This document shows positions 11,298 to 23,501 of a DNA stretch of 64,000 nucleotides, piece after piece; within the stretch, counting starts at the first letter, position 1, and every line of letters starts with the position of its first letter. The notes beneath the pieces are model-generated. The model made no database searches, was not told the origin of the DNA, and saw only the letters and a list, made by a program, of their open reading frames with translations. A program made the translations under genes and the position numbers. The stretch covers positions 25,405,691-25,469,690 of the forward strand of contig NC_035161.2 of the NCBI RefSeq assembly GCF_001659605.2, written 5' to 3'. The DNA is from Manihot esculenta. Lineage: Eukaryota > Streptophyta > Magnoliopsida > Malpighiales > Euphorbiaceae.

Positions 11298-11318
11298 CTA
11301 GCATTGGCGCTAAACTAG
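11298..11318. repeat. 21-bp direct repeat, right copy
   Basis: Exact copy of 9999-10,019. The gag-like coding trace continues directly after it. Confidence 0.95.
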
Positions 11319-12030
11319 GCTTCCTCCCTCCTTGAGGTCTCCTACTAATCAAAAGTGCTCTGAGGCCTGCAGATTGCTGCTGCCTGAATGAGATTGAAAC
11401 AGAAGAACTTTTTGATAATGCTATGTATTTCGCCCTAGAGGGTGCCCTTTGTGCCCATGTGGCCAAGGAGCACCACAAAGCCTTGAGGTAGGAGTTTGGC
11501 ACAAAAGAGACAAACAAAAGGCTCTTGGCCGAGGAATGCTTGAGGTTGAAGGCTCGGGTTGATGAATTCGAGGGTACTATGAAGGAGACCCTGGAGTTGG
11601 TGGATAAGCTCTAGGCTAAGTTGAATGAGGCTAATGCTTTCAAGCTGGTCCTTGAGAATCGAGTAAAATTTGCCAAGGATCAGGTGGTCCTGTTACATCG
11701 CTAAGTCCTAGACCTATAGGCTTAAGTTGAAGGGGCCTGGGCTACTTCTACTAGGGTGGCTAAGCTCGAGGCAGAGCTGTAGGATACAATGGCTTAGGGT
11801 TAGGAGATGTTCGTGCAAGGCCAAGACTCGGTGAAGGAGCTTGTGAAACAGTTTTCTTTCGAAGACTTTTCTTGGATAGATGACATCTTAGGAGGAGGAA
11901 ATTGGGGAGGAACGAGCTGAGGAAAAGTCCAACAACCGGGTTCCTATAAACAATGTAATAGATGTAGAGAATACTGATACAATAGAGACTCGAGTGGAGG
12001 AACTTAAAGATATCCCTCCTTCTATATAAT
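11319..12030 (+). pseudogene. Decayed gag-like coding region, part 2 (coiled coil)
   Basis: Continues the trace broken at 9998. Translation with stops reads YFALEGALCAHVAKEHHKAL-like near 11,440, then heptad-rich strings (LAEECLRLKARVDEFEGTM; LVDKL-AKLNEANAFKLVLE) typical of a coiled coil, and an acidic tail near 11,890-12,020. Stops fall at several CAG-to-TAG positions (for example near 11,612 and 11,705), which suggests decay by C-to-T change. No product is expected. Confidence 0.5.
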
Positions 12031-12555
12031 CTTTTATGACTAACGAAAATATTTTCTCATATCTTGTCATTATTTTCACTGAGTGTCTATAGGCCCTGTG
12101 CTCGTTCATAGCCCTCATCCAACGCCTTAAACAAATTTCTTTTAAAGAATTGCTAAAGGTGAACACTCGTCCACCATAGTAGTAACGAATAGCTTGAAAA
12201 CCTTTGATCAATGGAGATAACACGTGGATATACAGCATGACATATGCCTGCCTTGGGTCTGAAATATCCTGCAGGATTTCTCATAATCTTAAGGCTAATA
12301 CTCGCCCATGAACACCTGTCTTGCACTTTGGGCCTTGAATGTCTAAAAAACTCTTACGTGGGACTATCACATAGTAATTGAGTTTAACAAAACATGCCTC
12401 GTGGCCTGGGACAAAGCCCTCGATTAGTGTGGCAAAACCCGCTCTTTTGGCCTGGCTTACACTTGCCCTATGGCGTTGGATATGTCTTAGGATTTATTAT
12501 AGGAGATTAACACCTCGGCGAGACTTGCCCTGTGTCTCCTTAGGATTACTTTCGA
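12031..12555. other. No gene seen
   Basis: Between the gag-like pseudogene and the copia remnant. It holds loosely repeated phrases such as GCCTGGGACAAAGCCC and GCCTGGCTTACACTTGCCC, probably retrotransposon leader debris. No supported reading frame. Confidence 0.4.
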
Positions 12556-15500
12556 TTAGTGGGTTCTATGCCTGGATCGTCAGTCAATTAAGTTCTGTCA
12601 AGATTAATTTTGATGATGAAATAAGAACCCTAATTTTGTTATCCTCTCTACCTGAGTCATGGGATACTGTTATTTCCGCAATTAGCAGTTCACGTGGGGC
12701 TGAGAAGTTAAAGTTTGATGAAGTCTGGGATGTTGCCATGAGTGAGAGCATTCACAAAAAGAAAATCATGAGAGCATTCACAAAAAGAAAATCATAAGAG
12801 CATTCACCAAAAGAAAATCGGGGATTCATCTAGTAACGCACTCAGTGTCAAGGGTAGAGGCAGGAGCAAGGTGAAAGGAGGCCATAGTAAATATGGTCGA
12901 TCGAAGTCAAAGGGGTGGGAGAAATCTCATGGCAGAAATGAGATTATCCGTTGGAGCTATAGTGAAAAGGGATACTTTAAAAAAAAACTGCCTTAAATCT
13001 AAGAAGAAGAAAGGTCAAGAACAAGTCTTATGAAGATGATGATTCTATATATTTTGCAGATGACATTAGTGATGCTTTAATTCTTAGTGTGAACAGTCTG
13101 ATTAACTCATGGATATTTGATTCGGGTGCATCATTCCATTATTCTCTGAGCAGACAATTATTCCATAATTTCAAGTCTAGAAATTATGGGAAGGTGTATC
13201 TTGCTGATAATAAAGCCTTGGAGATTGCTGGAAACGGGGATGTATGTATCCAAACCTCAGGTGGGGGTAAGTGAAAGCTGCAGGATGTCAGATATATTCC
13301 AGACTTGAAGAAGAATCTGATCTTTATTGGCCAACTGGACAGTACGGGTTACAGAACAATTTTTGGGCAGAGTTCTTGGAAAATTATGAAAGGAGTTATG
13401 GTGATAGCACAGGGTACAAAATCTAGAACTTTATACATTACTACAGGGTGTTCGAACATGATTACTGTGATTGACAGTACATCGAATTCAAGTCTGGGCA
13501 TAATAGGCTTGGACACATGAGTGAGAAGGGAATGAAGATGCTAGCTTCGAAAGGGTATCTGTAAGGGTTGAAATCTGTTGATATGGGTTTATGTGAGAGT
13601 TGTGTTCTGGGAAAGTAGAAACAGGTTAATTTCGCAAAGGCTATCAGAGAATCAAAGGCAAAACAGTTAGAACTAGTATATACAGACGTGTAGGGGTCAT
13701 CCCCAGTTTTCTCTCTTGGTTGTTTGAGATACTATATTATCTTCATTGATGACTTCAGTAGGAGAGTATGGGTTTACTTTCTGAAACACAAATAAGATGG
13801 GTTTGCCACTTTTAAGAGATGGAAGGCTAAAGTTGAAAATCAGATTGGATTGAAGATTAAATGCCTAAGGTTTGATAATGGAGGAGAGTATGATTCTATA
13901 GAATTCAAGAAGTTTTGTGCTGATGAGGGAATCAGGTGCACTAGGACAGTTCCTAGCAAGGCAAGACAGAACGAGTTTGCTAAAAGGATGAACAGAATAT
14001 TGAATGAGCAAGTAAGAAGCACGAGGCTATATGTTGGGCTGCCAAAAGTATTTTGGGCAGATGCAGTGAGCACAACAATAGATTTGATAAATAGAGGACC
14101 TTCAGTTCCTTTGAGTTTGAAGATTCTAGAAGAAGTTTGGTCAGGTAAGGAGGTCAAGTTTACTCATCTGTGGACTTATGGGTGTGCTGCCTATATTCAT
14201 ATTGATCCAGAAAAGAGAGAAAAGTTTGATGCAAAGGCTTTGAAGTGTTATTTTATTGGGTATGGTTCGGATTAGTTTGGATATAGATTTTGGGATGACA
14301 AAAACAGGAAGATCTTGAGACACTGTGATGTGACATTTGATGAGAATATCCTGTATAAGGAAAAATCTGGGGTGCAATCTGAAGATGCAGAAGAAGTGGG
14401 AGGTGAGGTTGAGTTGCAAGAAATTTCACCTAGTGATGTTCAATAAGACCATAAGAGAATCCAGAAAACACTATTGCAAAACCAGAACAGCAGCCAATCA
14501 CACCTGCATTAGTGTTAAGGAGATTTACCAGGGCTATCAAGTCATCAAAAAGGTATTCACCTTTTCTATATTATTTTTTGTTGACTGATGGAGGAGAACC
14601 ACAATCTTTTGATGAGGCTTTGCAGGTGAAGGATTCAATCAAGTGGGAGCAAGCCATGGATAATGAGATATGGCCACTTGAGAAGAATGATACTTGGGAA
14701 TTAAATGAGTTGCCTGTAGGGAAGAAAGCTTTGTTGAACAAGTAGGTTTACATGATCAAGAATGAAACTGATGGCAAAATTAGGTTCAAGGCTCGATTGG
14801 TGGTCAAGGGATATTCACAAAGAAAATGTATTGATTACACTGAAATATACTCTCCTGTTGTGAAACTAACCACAATCAAAATTTTACCGAGTATTGTTAC
14901 AGTAGAAAACTTGCACCTTGAGCAGATGGATGTAAAAACAACATTTTTACATGAGGATAAGGAGGAAGAAATCTACATGCAGCAACTACAGGGATATGAG
15001 GTTCCTGGTAGGGAACACATATTGTGCAAGCTCAAGAGGAATTTGTATGGGTTGAAGCAAGCTCCAAGACAGTGGTATAAGAAGTTTGACTCTTTCATGT
15101 ACAGAAACGGTTTTTCACAGGAGTGAAAAGGATCAATGTTGTTATATTAAGAAGTCTACCAAATTCTTTATTATTTTACTCTTATGTGTGGATGATATAT
15201 TAATTGCAGGGTCAAGTATATAGGAGATCAATAATTTTAAGGGAAGACTGTCATTAGAGTTTGAGATAAAAAATTTGGGTACAACAAAGCAGATTCTAGG
15301 AATGAAGATTTTCTAGGACAGGTTTGCTGGAATTCTAAATTTGTCCTAGAAGCAATACATTCAAAAGGTGTTGTCCAGGTTCAGAGTTGATGATACTAAG
15401 CCCAGGAGCACGCCTTTGACTAACCATCTCAAATTGTCAAAGGAGCAATCACCTAAAACAGTTATGGAGCGTGATCACATGGCAAAAGTAACTTATGCTT

Positions 15501-16240
15501 CTGCATTTGGGAGTTTGATATATGCTATGGTCTGCCCTTGACCTGATATAACACATGCAGTAGGAGTTGTGAGCAGATATATGTTAGATCTAGGAAAAGA
15601 GCATTGGAAAGCTGTGAAATAGCTTCTGATATACTTGAAAGGAATAACTAGTACATCACTTTGTTATAGGAATGACAATGTAGTATTAGAAGGTTTTGTT
15701 GATGCCGATCTTAGAAGGGATGTGAATATAAGTAAAAGCACATCTGGGTATGTCTATACTATAGATGGGATAGCAGTGAATTGGATGTCTAAACTTCAGA
15801 AGTGTGTCTATATGTCATCTGCAGAGGCTGAATATATTGCAATTACTGAAACTGGTAAGGAGATGATATGGTTGACTGATTACTTGGAAGGGTTGGGCAA
15901 GAAGTAGCTTGACACGGTTTTTCCACTGATAGTCAGAGTGTCATACAGTTGGTGAAGAACCCAGGGTATCGCTTCAGAATAAATCACATCTGACGTAGGT
16001 ACTATTTTACTCGTAGTCTGGTAGAAGAAGATGAGATGTGTTTGAAGGAAATTGAATATACTAATAATCCAGCAAACATATTGACTAAAGGTGTTGATGC
16101 TGGGAAGTTGGGGCTATGCAAGACCTCAGTTGGTCTTCTATAGTAGTATGGAAGATATTTGCGGCTAGGTGTCTTTATTGGATACATTGGCATGGAGAAT
16201 GAAAATGGTAGGGTTGGCTGGATTAGTCTCCAAATGGGAG
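12556..16240 (+). pseudogene. Ty1/copia retrotransposon, multiply broken gag-pol
   Basis: Domains appear in copia order across several frames. Gag (UBN2-type, DDEIRTLILLSSLPESWD) is at 12,610-12,790. A zinc-knuckle trace (EKGYFKKKLP) is near 12,965. The protease site DSGAS is at 13,119-13,133. The integrase pre-domain (NRLGHMSEKGMKML) is near 13,500 and the integrase core (LRFDNGGEYDS, then GLPKVFWADAV) at 13,860-14,270. Reverse transcriptase runs from 14,650 (KARLVVKGYSQ, LYGLKQAPRQW, CVDDILIAG near 15,190). RNase H is at 15,635-15,907 (GFVDADLRRD, MSSAEAEYIA). Integrase before RT identifies copia. At least ten stops or shifts break the frame, and no 5' LTR is visible. A degraded polypurine tract (AAATGGGAGAA) occurs near 16,233, so 16,245-16,357 may be a 3' LTR remnant. 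Confidence 0.9.
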
Positions 16241-16357
16241 AATGGTTAAGATATGGAGTCTAATAATATATTATGAACTATACACCATACCCCACTATTG
16301 CGGATCCAACTCCGCGCTGAGTTGGCCGAGAGGTGTTCGGGGCAGAGCCCCCGAGGC

Positions 16358-16801
16358 TAGGGGTGAGTAGTATTCGATTCAAACCGAAAAAACTGACCGA
16401 ACTGAATTAATTTGAAAATTTGATTCGATTTTTTGTTCATTTTGCTTTAATTTTTAATTTTAAAAATTTCGATTATTTCAATTCGATTTGATTTTGATCA
16501 GAAAAAAATCAAATCAAACCGATTAGTGATAATAATATATTATTTCCAATAATATAATGAGATTAAATCATATTAAGGTTAAAATATTTTAATTAAATTT
16601 TAAAATATTAAAAATAAAGTGTAAAAATAAAAAATTTATTAAAAATTCAAACTGAATCGAATCAAACTGAATCAGACTGGTTTGGTTTGATTCGATTTTT
16701 TATCAAAATCAATTCGGTTCAGTTTTTATAAATACAAAAATTTTAATTTTTGATTTATTCAATTTGGTTCGGTTACCGAACCGGCCGAATGCTCACCTCT
16801 A
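16358..16801. mobile_element. hAT-like MITE with AACCGAA-rich interior (copy 1)
   Basis: Inverted ends: left TAGGGGTGAGTA-TATTCG, right (reverse complement) TAGAGGTGAGCATTCGG. The interior alternates GAACCGAA/TTCGGTTC-type phrases with AT-rich DNA and folds back on itself. No transposase. The same family occurs at 20,246, 34,098 and 53,631. Confidence 0.7.
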
Positions 16802-17763
16802 CTCGAGATAAATTTTTTTAGTGTTATTTTATTTTTTTATATTTTTCCTGAGTATATAAATATGTAATATTTTTTTAATGTATTTTATTTCAAAAGTCAT
16901 AGAGAAATAAGAAAATTTTAACCACCCAAAATGTAATCAAATTGATGAATTATATTAAATTTGTGTTAATTTTTTTAAATTTATTTTCAAATTGTATGAT
17001 CGTTCAATTCTCAACAAAAATTACTAATCCTAATTGGACCGTTGTTGCTGCTTCTTGCTTAGCTGCTGCTGCACCAAGAAAATTAATAGCGGAAGAAAGT
17101 GGGGTTGAAGGAGGTGTCGAGAAGCGGGGTCGGTTAAGAAAGCAAGTTTTCTATAGCTATCAGCAATAAAAACGACGCCGTTAATACTGGTGAAGCCCGC
17201 AGGTTAATTAATGATGATGGAGAAACGCTGACGGATGCGCGCATTAACCACTAAATCTAAAGAACCAATCACGTGCAGAACAAAATAACCAGTTCTTCAA
17301 TCTACTAGTTCAAGGAAGAAAATACAAGTAAATTTCTTGCTTCACTTTGATTTTCTATAAAAATGATATTAAATCTCCTCCACTACTCATATTAACATAT
17401 ATGCTTTTACTTCCTCTCTTCATTGAATGCAAGAATTAGAGGAGGAGGCTGCCGCTGACCTTTTCTGCAAAATTAGGTTAGCTAAGCGTCTTTTTTCTTT
17501 TAGAGATCGAAACGTAAAACTGTCTTCTCCTAGTTTTTATATAATTTTTGGAATTGAAATGGGCTGCACAGCTCTTTGTCAAAGCAGGGTGGTTTTGCGT
17601 TAATTGCTTCAACTACATCTGCTTGCATTTAATGGCCGTGTTTTTATTTGCATTGCTGATGAGCTAGGATTGAAGAGAGCGTTACACTTATAAAAAACGA
17701 AAATGAAATGAAAATTTTCAATAAGAGTCTGCTTCCCTTCTTTATTATTTGCTTCTCCCCTTC
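16802..17763. other. Upstream region of CYP86A
   Basis: AT-rich and free of supported genes. A short ORF at 16,942-17,169 shows no recognisable domain. The last 300 bp are pyrimidine-rich, as is usual before a plant promoter. Confidence 0.5.
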
Positions 17764-17771
17764 TCTATAAA
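17764..17771 (+). promoter_or_regulatory. Candidate TATA box of CYP86A
   Basis: CTATAAAT lies about 200 bp before the chosen ATG, within a CT-rich stretch. With a start ~30 bp downstream it would give a 5' leader of about 170 nt. Confidence 0.5.
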
Positions 17772-17963
17772 TCATTACGTTCTATTCAATCTTATCTCAC
17801 ACTGCTTTGCTCTCTTTCTTCTTCTTTAGTATCTCATCTGGGTTTTCTTTCTTCTCCTCCATTGTTAATGGTTTGGGCTTAGCTTCTTATTTTCTGATTT
17901 TCCAGGTTGAAAGTTACATTTCATCAAGCATTGTTATTTTTGTTATTTTATTCCGCCACCGTC

Positions 17964-19586
17964 ATGGACGTCTCCTCCGCTTTTATCATTTTATCAGCTG
18001 TTGCCGCTTATTTGATTTGGTGGAAAGTCGTCTCCGGATCATTTACTGGTCCACGTGTATGGCCCTTATTGGGTAGCCTTCCTGGTCTCATCAAGAACGC
18101 CAATCGCATGCATGATTGGATCGCAGATAATCTCCGCTCCAGTGCTGGTACGTACCAGACTTGCACGTGTGCAGTGCCCTTTCTTGCCCGGAAGCAAGGT
18201 CTCGTGACAGTCACGTGCGATCCTAAGAATGTGGAGCACATCTTGAAGGCTAGGTTTGACAATTACCCTAAGGGTCCTACGTGGCAAGCCGCCTTTCATG
18301 ATTTGCTCGGAGATGGTATCTTCAACTCTGATGGCGACACGTGGCTGTTTCAGCGCAAGACTGCCGCACTGGAATTCACCACCAGAACTCTGCGCCAAGC
18401 TATGGCTAGGTGGGTCAATCGAGCCATTAAGAATCGATTTTGTCCGATACTTGAGTCGGCTCAGCTCCGAGCCCAGCCAGTTGATCTTCAAGACTTGCTT
18501 CTCCGGCTCACTTTTGACAACATTTGCGGTTTGGCTTTCGGCAAGGACCCACAAACGCTATCCCCAGAGCTTCCCCATAACAGCTTCGCTGTGTCTTTTG
18601 ACCGAGCAACAGAAGCCACGCTGCAGCGCTTCATTTTGCCTGAAATAGTGTGGAAGCTCAGGAAATGGCTTCGGCTAGGAATGGAGACCAGCTTGAGCCA
18701 GAGTCTTCAGCATATTGACACATACTTGTCTGACATCATTAATACACGCAAGCTTGAGTTGCTGAGTCAGCAAAACGGAGTTGGCAATGGGAACCCTCAC
18801 GATGATCTGTTATCCAGGTTCATGAAGAAAAAAGAATCTTACACAGAAAAGTTCCTCAAGCATGTGGCTTTGAATTTTATCCTAGCTGGACGTGACACGT
18901 CATCAGTTGCACTGAGTTGGTTCTTTTGGTTGGTGAGTCAGCACCCAAGAGTGGAAAAGAAAATCCTCATCGAAATTTGCGGCGTTTTAATGGAGACACG
19001 TGGCAATGACGTTTCTAAATGGTTGAAGGAGCCATTGGTGTTTGAAGAAGTTGATCGATTGATTTATCTCAAGGCGGCATTATCAGAAACATTAAGGCTT
19101 TACCCTTCAGTGCCGCAGGACTCCAAACATGTAGTGACCGATGATGTTTTGCCGTCCGGAGTTCATGTCCCGGCAGGATCACTAATAACATACTCAATTT
19201 ATGCGATTGGTCGCATGAAATTTATATGGGGAGAGGATAGCCTAGAATTCAAACCTGAAAGATGGTTATCAAAGGATGGTAAGAAATTTGAAGTGCATGA
19301 TTCATACAAATTCGTGGCATTTAATGCAGGTCCAAGGATTTGTTTGGGCAAAGATTTGGCTTATTTGCAAATGAAGTCGATTGCAGCGGCAGTGTTATTG
19401 CGACACCGGCTATCAGTAATTGCAGGTCATCAAGTGGAGCAAAAAATGTCACTGACACTATTTATGAAGTATGGGCTAATGATGAATGTGCATCCAAGAG
19501 ACTTGAGGCCTATAGTGGAAAGCATAAATAATGTTAAACCAACCAATCATCTTCTTCATCATGAGGTGGTGGCTACCGTTGCTTAA
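17964..19586 (+). CDS. CYP86A: Cytochrome P450, CYP86A subfamily (fatty-acid omega-hydroxylase)
   Basis: Single-exon, 540-residue ER-bound P450. CYP86A enzymes hydroxylate the terminal carbon of C16-C18 fatty acids (NADPH, O2, P450 reductase), supplying cutin and suberin monomers. All key motifs are present: proline-rich hinge [13 protein letters not shown] after the N-terminal membrane segment; AGRDTSS at residues 308-314 (oxygen-binding I helix); Glu375-Thr-Leu-Arg378 (ExxR); PERW at 431-434; heme loop [10 protein letters not shown] at 453-462 with axial Cys460. Family-typical blocks such as NYPKGPTW and [13 protein letters not shown] are intact. An in-frame Met 19 codons upstream (17,907) would add an unusual leader; MDVSSAF at 17,964 matches the usual CYP86A start. 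I cannot say which member (A1, A2, A7/A8 type) it is. No frameshift or missing residue is seen, so it is likely functional. Confidence 0.95.
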   Translation: MDVSSAFIILSAVAAYLIWWKVVSGSFTGPRVWPLLGSLPGLIKNANRMHDWIADNLRSSAGTYQTCTCAVPFLARKQGLVTVTCDPKNVEHILKARFDNYPKGPTWQAAFHDLLGDGIFNSDGDTWLFQRKTAALEFTTRTLRQAMARWVNRAIKNRFCPILESAQLRAQPVDLQDLLLRLTFDNICGLAFGKDPQTLSPELPHNSFAVSFDRATEATLQRFILPEIVWKLRKWLRLGMETSLSQSLQHIDTYLSDIINTRKLELLSQQNGVGNGNPHDDLLSRFMKKKESYTEKFLKHVALNFILAGRDTSSVALSWFFWLVSQHPRVEKKILIEICGVLMETRGNDVSKWLKEPLVFEEVDRLIYLKAALSETLRLYPSVPQDSKHVVTDDVLPSGVHVPAGSLITYSIYAIGRMKFIWGEDSLEFKPERWLSKDGKKFEVHDSYKFVAFNAGPRICLGKDLAYLQMKSIAAAVLLRHRLSVIAGHQVEQKMSLTLFMKYGLMMNVHPRDLRPIVESINNVKPTNHLLHHEVVATVA

Positions 19587-20245
19587 GGCGGCCGGTGGAT
19601 TGATCAAGCTTAGCTTATATATGGTTTGTGAATAGGTTGCAGCATGGCTTGCTATGGCAGACTCCAAGTCATGTTATAAATCATGATTGGGGAGGTTTTC
19701 AATTCCTTACTATTGAAATAAATACAAGCTAGAGTATAAGGCTTTTGTAGAAAGTAGCTGAAATCTTTATGACGGTGTTGCTTTAAGTTAACTTTGGTCA
19801 ATATACAAGTCTTTATAAAACATGTGCAAGTTATATACCATACTTCAATCATTAGTACTGCCTGGATTTGATGCCAAAATAATAAAACAGGAGAAGTAGT
19901 CAAATTAATCCAGGCTTTTTACAAAATAACTTATATTCCTCACATACAAAGAATTAAAATATAGGTAATTTTAGCACTTGCTTATAGATATCAATATATT
20001 CTATTTTTTTTAATTAAAATTACATAATAAAAATAAATTATTTTCTTGATGTAAAATAATTTTTATAAAAATTATTTTTTAAATATAAATTATTTTTCGA
20101 AAACCAACAAAAATGTAAACATTATTTAAGTACATAAATTACTTTTAACCGATTGAAGATAATTTTAATAAACTATAATATCTATATTAAAAAACTATTA
20201 TTAATATTAGAGTTTGATTTTTTTTTCTATATGTCTCGTCATAAT
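19587..20245. other. 3' flank of CYP86A, then AT-rich DNA
   Basis: The first ~300 bp probably contain the 3' UTR (an AATAAA occurs near 19,879). The rest is AT-rich with no gene. Confidence 0.4.
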
Positions 20246-20681
20246 TAGAGGTAAATATTCAGTCGATTCAGTTTAAAATCAAATCGAATAAATCAAAAAT
20301 CAAAATTTTAGTATTTATACAAATTAAATTGAACTGATTTTAATAAAAAACCGAATCGATCTGATTCGATTCGATTTGAATTTTTAATAAATTTTTTATT
20401 TTTCACGCTTTATATTTTAAAATTTAATTGAAATATTTTAATTTTAATATAATTTAATCTCTTTATATTATTGAAATTATTAAAAATAATATATTATTAT
20501 CGCTAATCGATTCGATTCATTTTTTAATTTTTTCTAATCAAAACTTCATCGAATTGAAATAATCAAAATTTTTAAAATTAAAAATCAAACTGAATCGAAA
20601 TATATAAAAAATTGAATCGAATTTTTAAATTAATTCGATTCAATCAGTTTTTTCAATTTAAATCGAATACTTCTCGCTCTA
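20246..20681. mobile_element. hAT-like MITE (copy 2) with 8-bp target duplication
   Basis: Same family as 16,358. Ends: TAGAGGTAAATATTC on the left and, inverted, TAGAGCGAGAAGTATTCG on the right. Flanks are GTCATAAT and ATCATAAT, seven of eight bases alike, as expected for an old hAT 8-bp duplication. Confidence 0.72.
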
Positions 20682-22517
20682 ATCATAATTATTAAACCAA
20701 TTATGCATTCTTTGAAATGGGAAAGAATGGCCAACAAAAACGAAATAAAGAAATTTTGGTGAAACGTTATAAACGGGATCTACTCAATAATGTAATGCTA
20801 AAGAACTCTTGTAAGAAATGGACCTTAATTTGTGCCCCTATATAGCTTAAGGACTTCCAAAATTAAACTATTTAATTTTTTTAATTTTTGTCATTTTTTT
20901 AACAAAAATACGTTCAACTAATGATTTATTTACACAACTCCAATGTCAACATTTTAATTCTAAATTAACGTTTTAAACCTCGTTAAATTAAACTAATTAT
21001 TTCTAATTAGTTTAATTTAATTCATTTTAAAATCTCACAATTACATGTTAGGATTTAAACAATAGTATTTTTACAATGCTTATAAAATTATTGATTTAAT
21101 ACTACTAAAGCAATATATGGACAGTAATTTAAAATTATTATAAAAAAATTTATATATTAATATAAAAATTATTTTATATAATTTTAACTGTAAAAAAATG
21201 ATTAAATCATTATTTTATACTTATTAGCTGAAATAGATATAACAGTTTTCAAACGGTTACTGTTAACTTATAACTATAGTTAAATTATATAAAATAATAA
21301 TTTATGGTTATTACAGTTAAACAATTGTTATAAAATATGCCTTTGTTGAATCTTATTCGAGCGTTCTAGTGCAAGGCAAGAAATGGTGGATAAAAGGATA
21401 GCTGGAATTGAGTTAGATATTAGAGTGTGGTGTCAATGGTGTTGAAAAAATCGGTGTGGACAAGGGTATGAAGTTGCTCGCCTTAGATCAAATGGGTTTG
21501 CGTTGTAGAAATTGGGAGTTGGATATAACGTTTAGACCGAGAATGTATAGAGATCAGTTGTGGTGGAGTAAGATGTGATATTGCAATGTGAGAGTGATGG
21601 AGGTGGTCTTCTAAGCTCTTCGATCTAGGCCTTTTATCATTGAGAACATCTTATTGAGAAGAAGAGAGGGAGATGGTGACATGACACTTTTCTATTACTA
21701 TTTATCTGTGGATTGGATGGAAGATGTAATTGCAAATAAATTATTAATTCGGAATATTTTATTAAAAATATAAGGGTAAAATGGTAGAAATAAGAAAGTT
21801 TGACATTTTACATTTTCTTAATTAGATATAATTTGATTTCTCATCTTCATCCTTTCATATCTGACTTTCTATATATATTTTTGTATTTTTTTTATTAAAA
21901 TGAAGATTGAAAATTGAGAAAATAGAATTTTAAAACTCTCTGATTTATTAAAATGCACTTACCATTAAACTAAAACTGTAAGTGTATATATTTTTATATT
22001 TTAAAATAAAAAAAATAATAAATAAAATAAAACAATAAATAGTAACCATATTTGGTGATTAAATAGTAATATATTTAAAAATACCATGAAATAGATAAAA
22101 AATCTAAGCATATCACATAAGTAAAATAGGATTAGATAGTTCAATTTCTAAAATACAGATGAAACCATTATTAGTATTAAGGCCTAAGAATTAAATAATA
22201 AATTTTATTCAAATATATTCCTCCATGAACATCCCTTCATCCTCCTGCAATGTTTGACATTAAAAATTATTTGTTAATAAAAAAAATTGGTATAATTATT
22301 ATCGATGGATCTAAATATTTGCACGTAAAATATTTATGGTAAAATAGAAACAAAAAAAATAAAATTTACGGATTAAATATTTTATATTTTAAAATATATG
22401 GAATACAAATTAATAATAAAACTGAGATACTAAAAATAATAATAAAACTTACCAAAATATGGTAATTAATAGCATTTTATTTATCGGACCACAAATAAAT
22501 GGTAGTTGAATAATATT
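20682..22517. other. AT-rich intergenic DNA, no gene seen
   Basis: Long A/T runs with short inverted stretches. A slightly GC-richer patch at 21,350-21,700 (GTGTGGTGTCAATGG, GAGGGAGATGGTGAC) may be old retroelement debris but has no open frame. Confidence 0.4.
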
Positions 22518-22740
22518 AAAAAAAAAAATTTATAATTTAATATCTGGATATTATTATTATTAACAAATCAGTCCCTATATTTTTAGAAACCTATTAAAAC
22601 ATTTTTATCTTTTCTCTCCGTCAATAAAATAGTCATTCTGTCCTTTTTTCCGTTAAAAATAGATAAAGGACGAGCGAGAAAATTTTTAAAATTCAATTTT
22701 GCCCTCAAATAAAATCTCTTATTTAGTCCTTGGATATTGT

Positions 22741-23119
22741 TACTATTAACAAGTCAGTCCCTACATTTTCAGAAATCTATTAAAACGTTCTTATCTTTTT
22801 TCATATCTATTAAAACGTCCTTATCATTTATTTCCGTCAATGAAATAGTCCCTATTTTTTCTCATATCTATTAAAACGTCCTTATCATTTATTTCTGTTA
22901 GCGAAATAGTCCCTCCTTATCATTTCTTTTCGTCAACGAAATAGTCACTCCCTATATTTTCAGAAATCTATTAAAACGTTCTTATCTTTTTTCATATCCA
23001 TTAAAACATGCTTATCGTTTCTTTTCGTCAACGAAATAGTCCCTATCTTTTCTCACATCTATTAAAACGTCCTTATCGTTTCTTTCCATCAACAAAATAG
23101 TCCCTCCTCCACCTCCTCC
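22741..23119. repeat. 191-bp tandem duplication of ATTAAAACGTCC-type repeats
   Basis: The phrase TTAAAACG occurs at 22,781, 22,811 and 22,872, and again at 22,972, 23,002 and 23,063. The spacings 30 and 61 are repeated, so a 191-bp block is duplicated. Each block contains degenerate copies of the TIR-derived phrase ending in GAAATAGTCCCT. Confidence 0.75.
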
Positions 23120-23337
23120 AAAAAGAAGAAAAAAAAAAAGAAGAAGAAGATGATGATGATGAAGGAGAAGAAGAAGAAGAAGAAGAAGAAGAAGAAGAAG
23201 AAAAAGAAGAAAAAAGGAGAAGAAGAAGAAGGAGAAGAAGAAAAAGAAGCAAAAGAAGAAGCAAAAGAAGGAGGAAGAATCGATGAAAAAGGAGGAGGAG
23301 GAGGAGGAGGAGGAGGAAGAGGAAAAGAATGGGGGTA
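23120..23337. repeat. (GAA)n purine tract
   Basis: About 218 bases, nearly all purine on the plus strand, mainly GAA/GGA triplets, with a few T bases in GATGATGATGATG and ATCGATG. It lies between the 191-bp duplications and the right TIR. The Lys/Glu-rich or Ser/Leu-rich ORFs it yields are not genes. Confidence 0.9.
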
Positions 23338-23501
23338 ATTTGGTCTTTTACTATATTTTTAACAGCAAAAACAGACGGAATGACTATTTTATTGACGGAG
23401 AAAAAAGATGAGGACGTTTTAATAGGTTTCTGAAAATGCAAATACTGACTTATTAATAATGGCAATATTCAGGGACTAAATTATAAATCTCCAAAAAAAA
23501 A

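Larger units (their letters stand above)
22518..23501. mobile_element. Long-TIR element with internal duplications and a purine tract
   Basis: About 130 bp at 22,525-22,655 (ATTTATAATTTA..., CAGTCCCTATATTTTTAGAAACC, CTCTCCGTCAATAAAATAG) recurs inverted at 23,362-23,492. Poly-A runs flank both ends (22,518-22,528 and 23,493-23,501), so a 9-bp A-tract duplication is possible but cannot be proven. No transposase. Long TIRs point to a Mutator-like non-autonomous element. Confidence 0.65.

Noticed and set aside
18066..18554. 162-codon minus-strand ORF inside CYP86A
   Set aside because: Shadow of the strongly supported plus-strand P450 frame.
23073..23465. Ser/Leu-rich and Lys/Glu-rich proteins on either strand of the purine tract
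   Set aside because: Pure translation of a GAA/GGA microsatellite; no start context, domains or neighbours support a gene.
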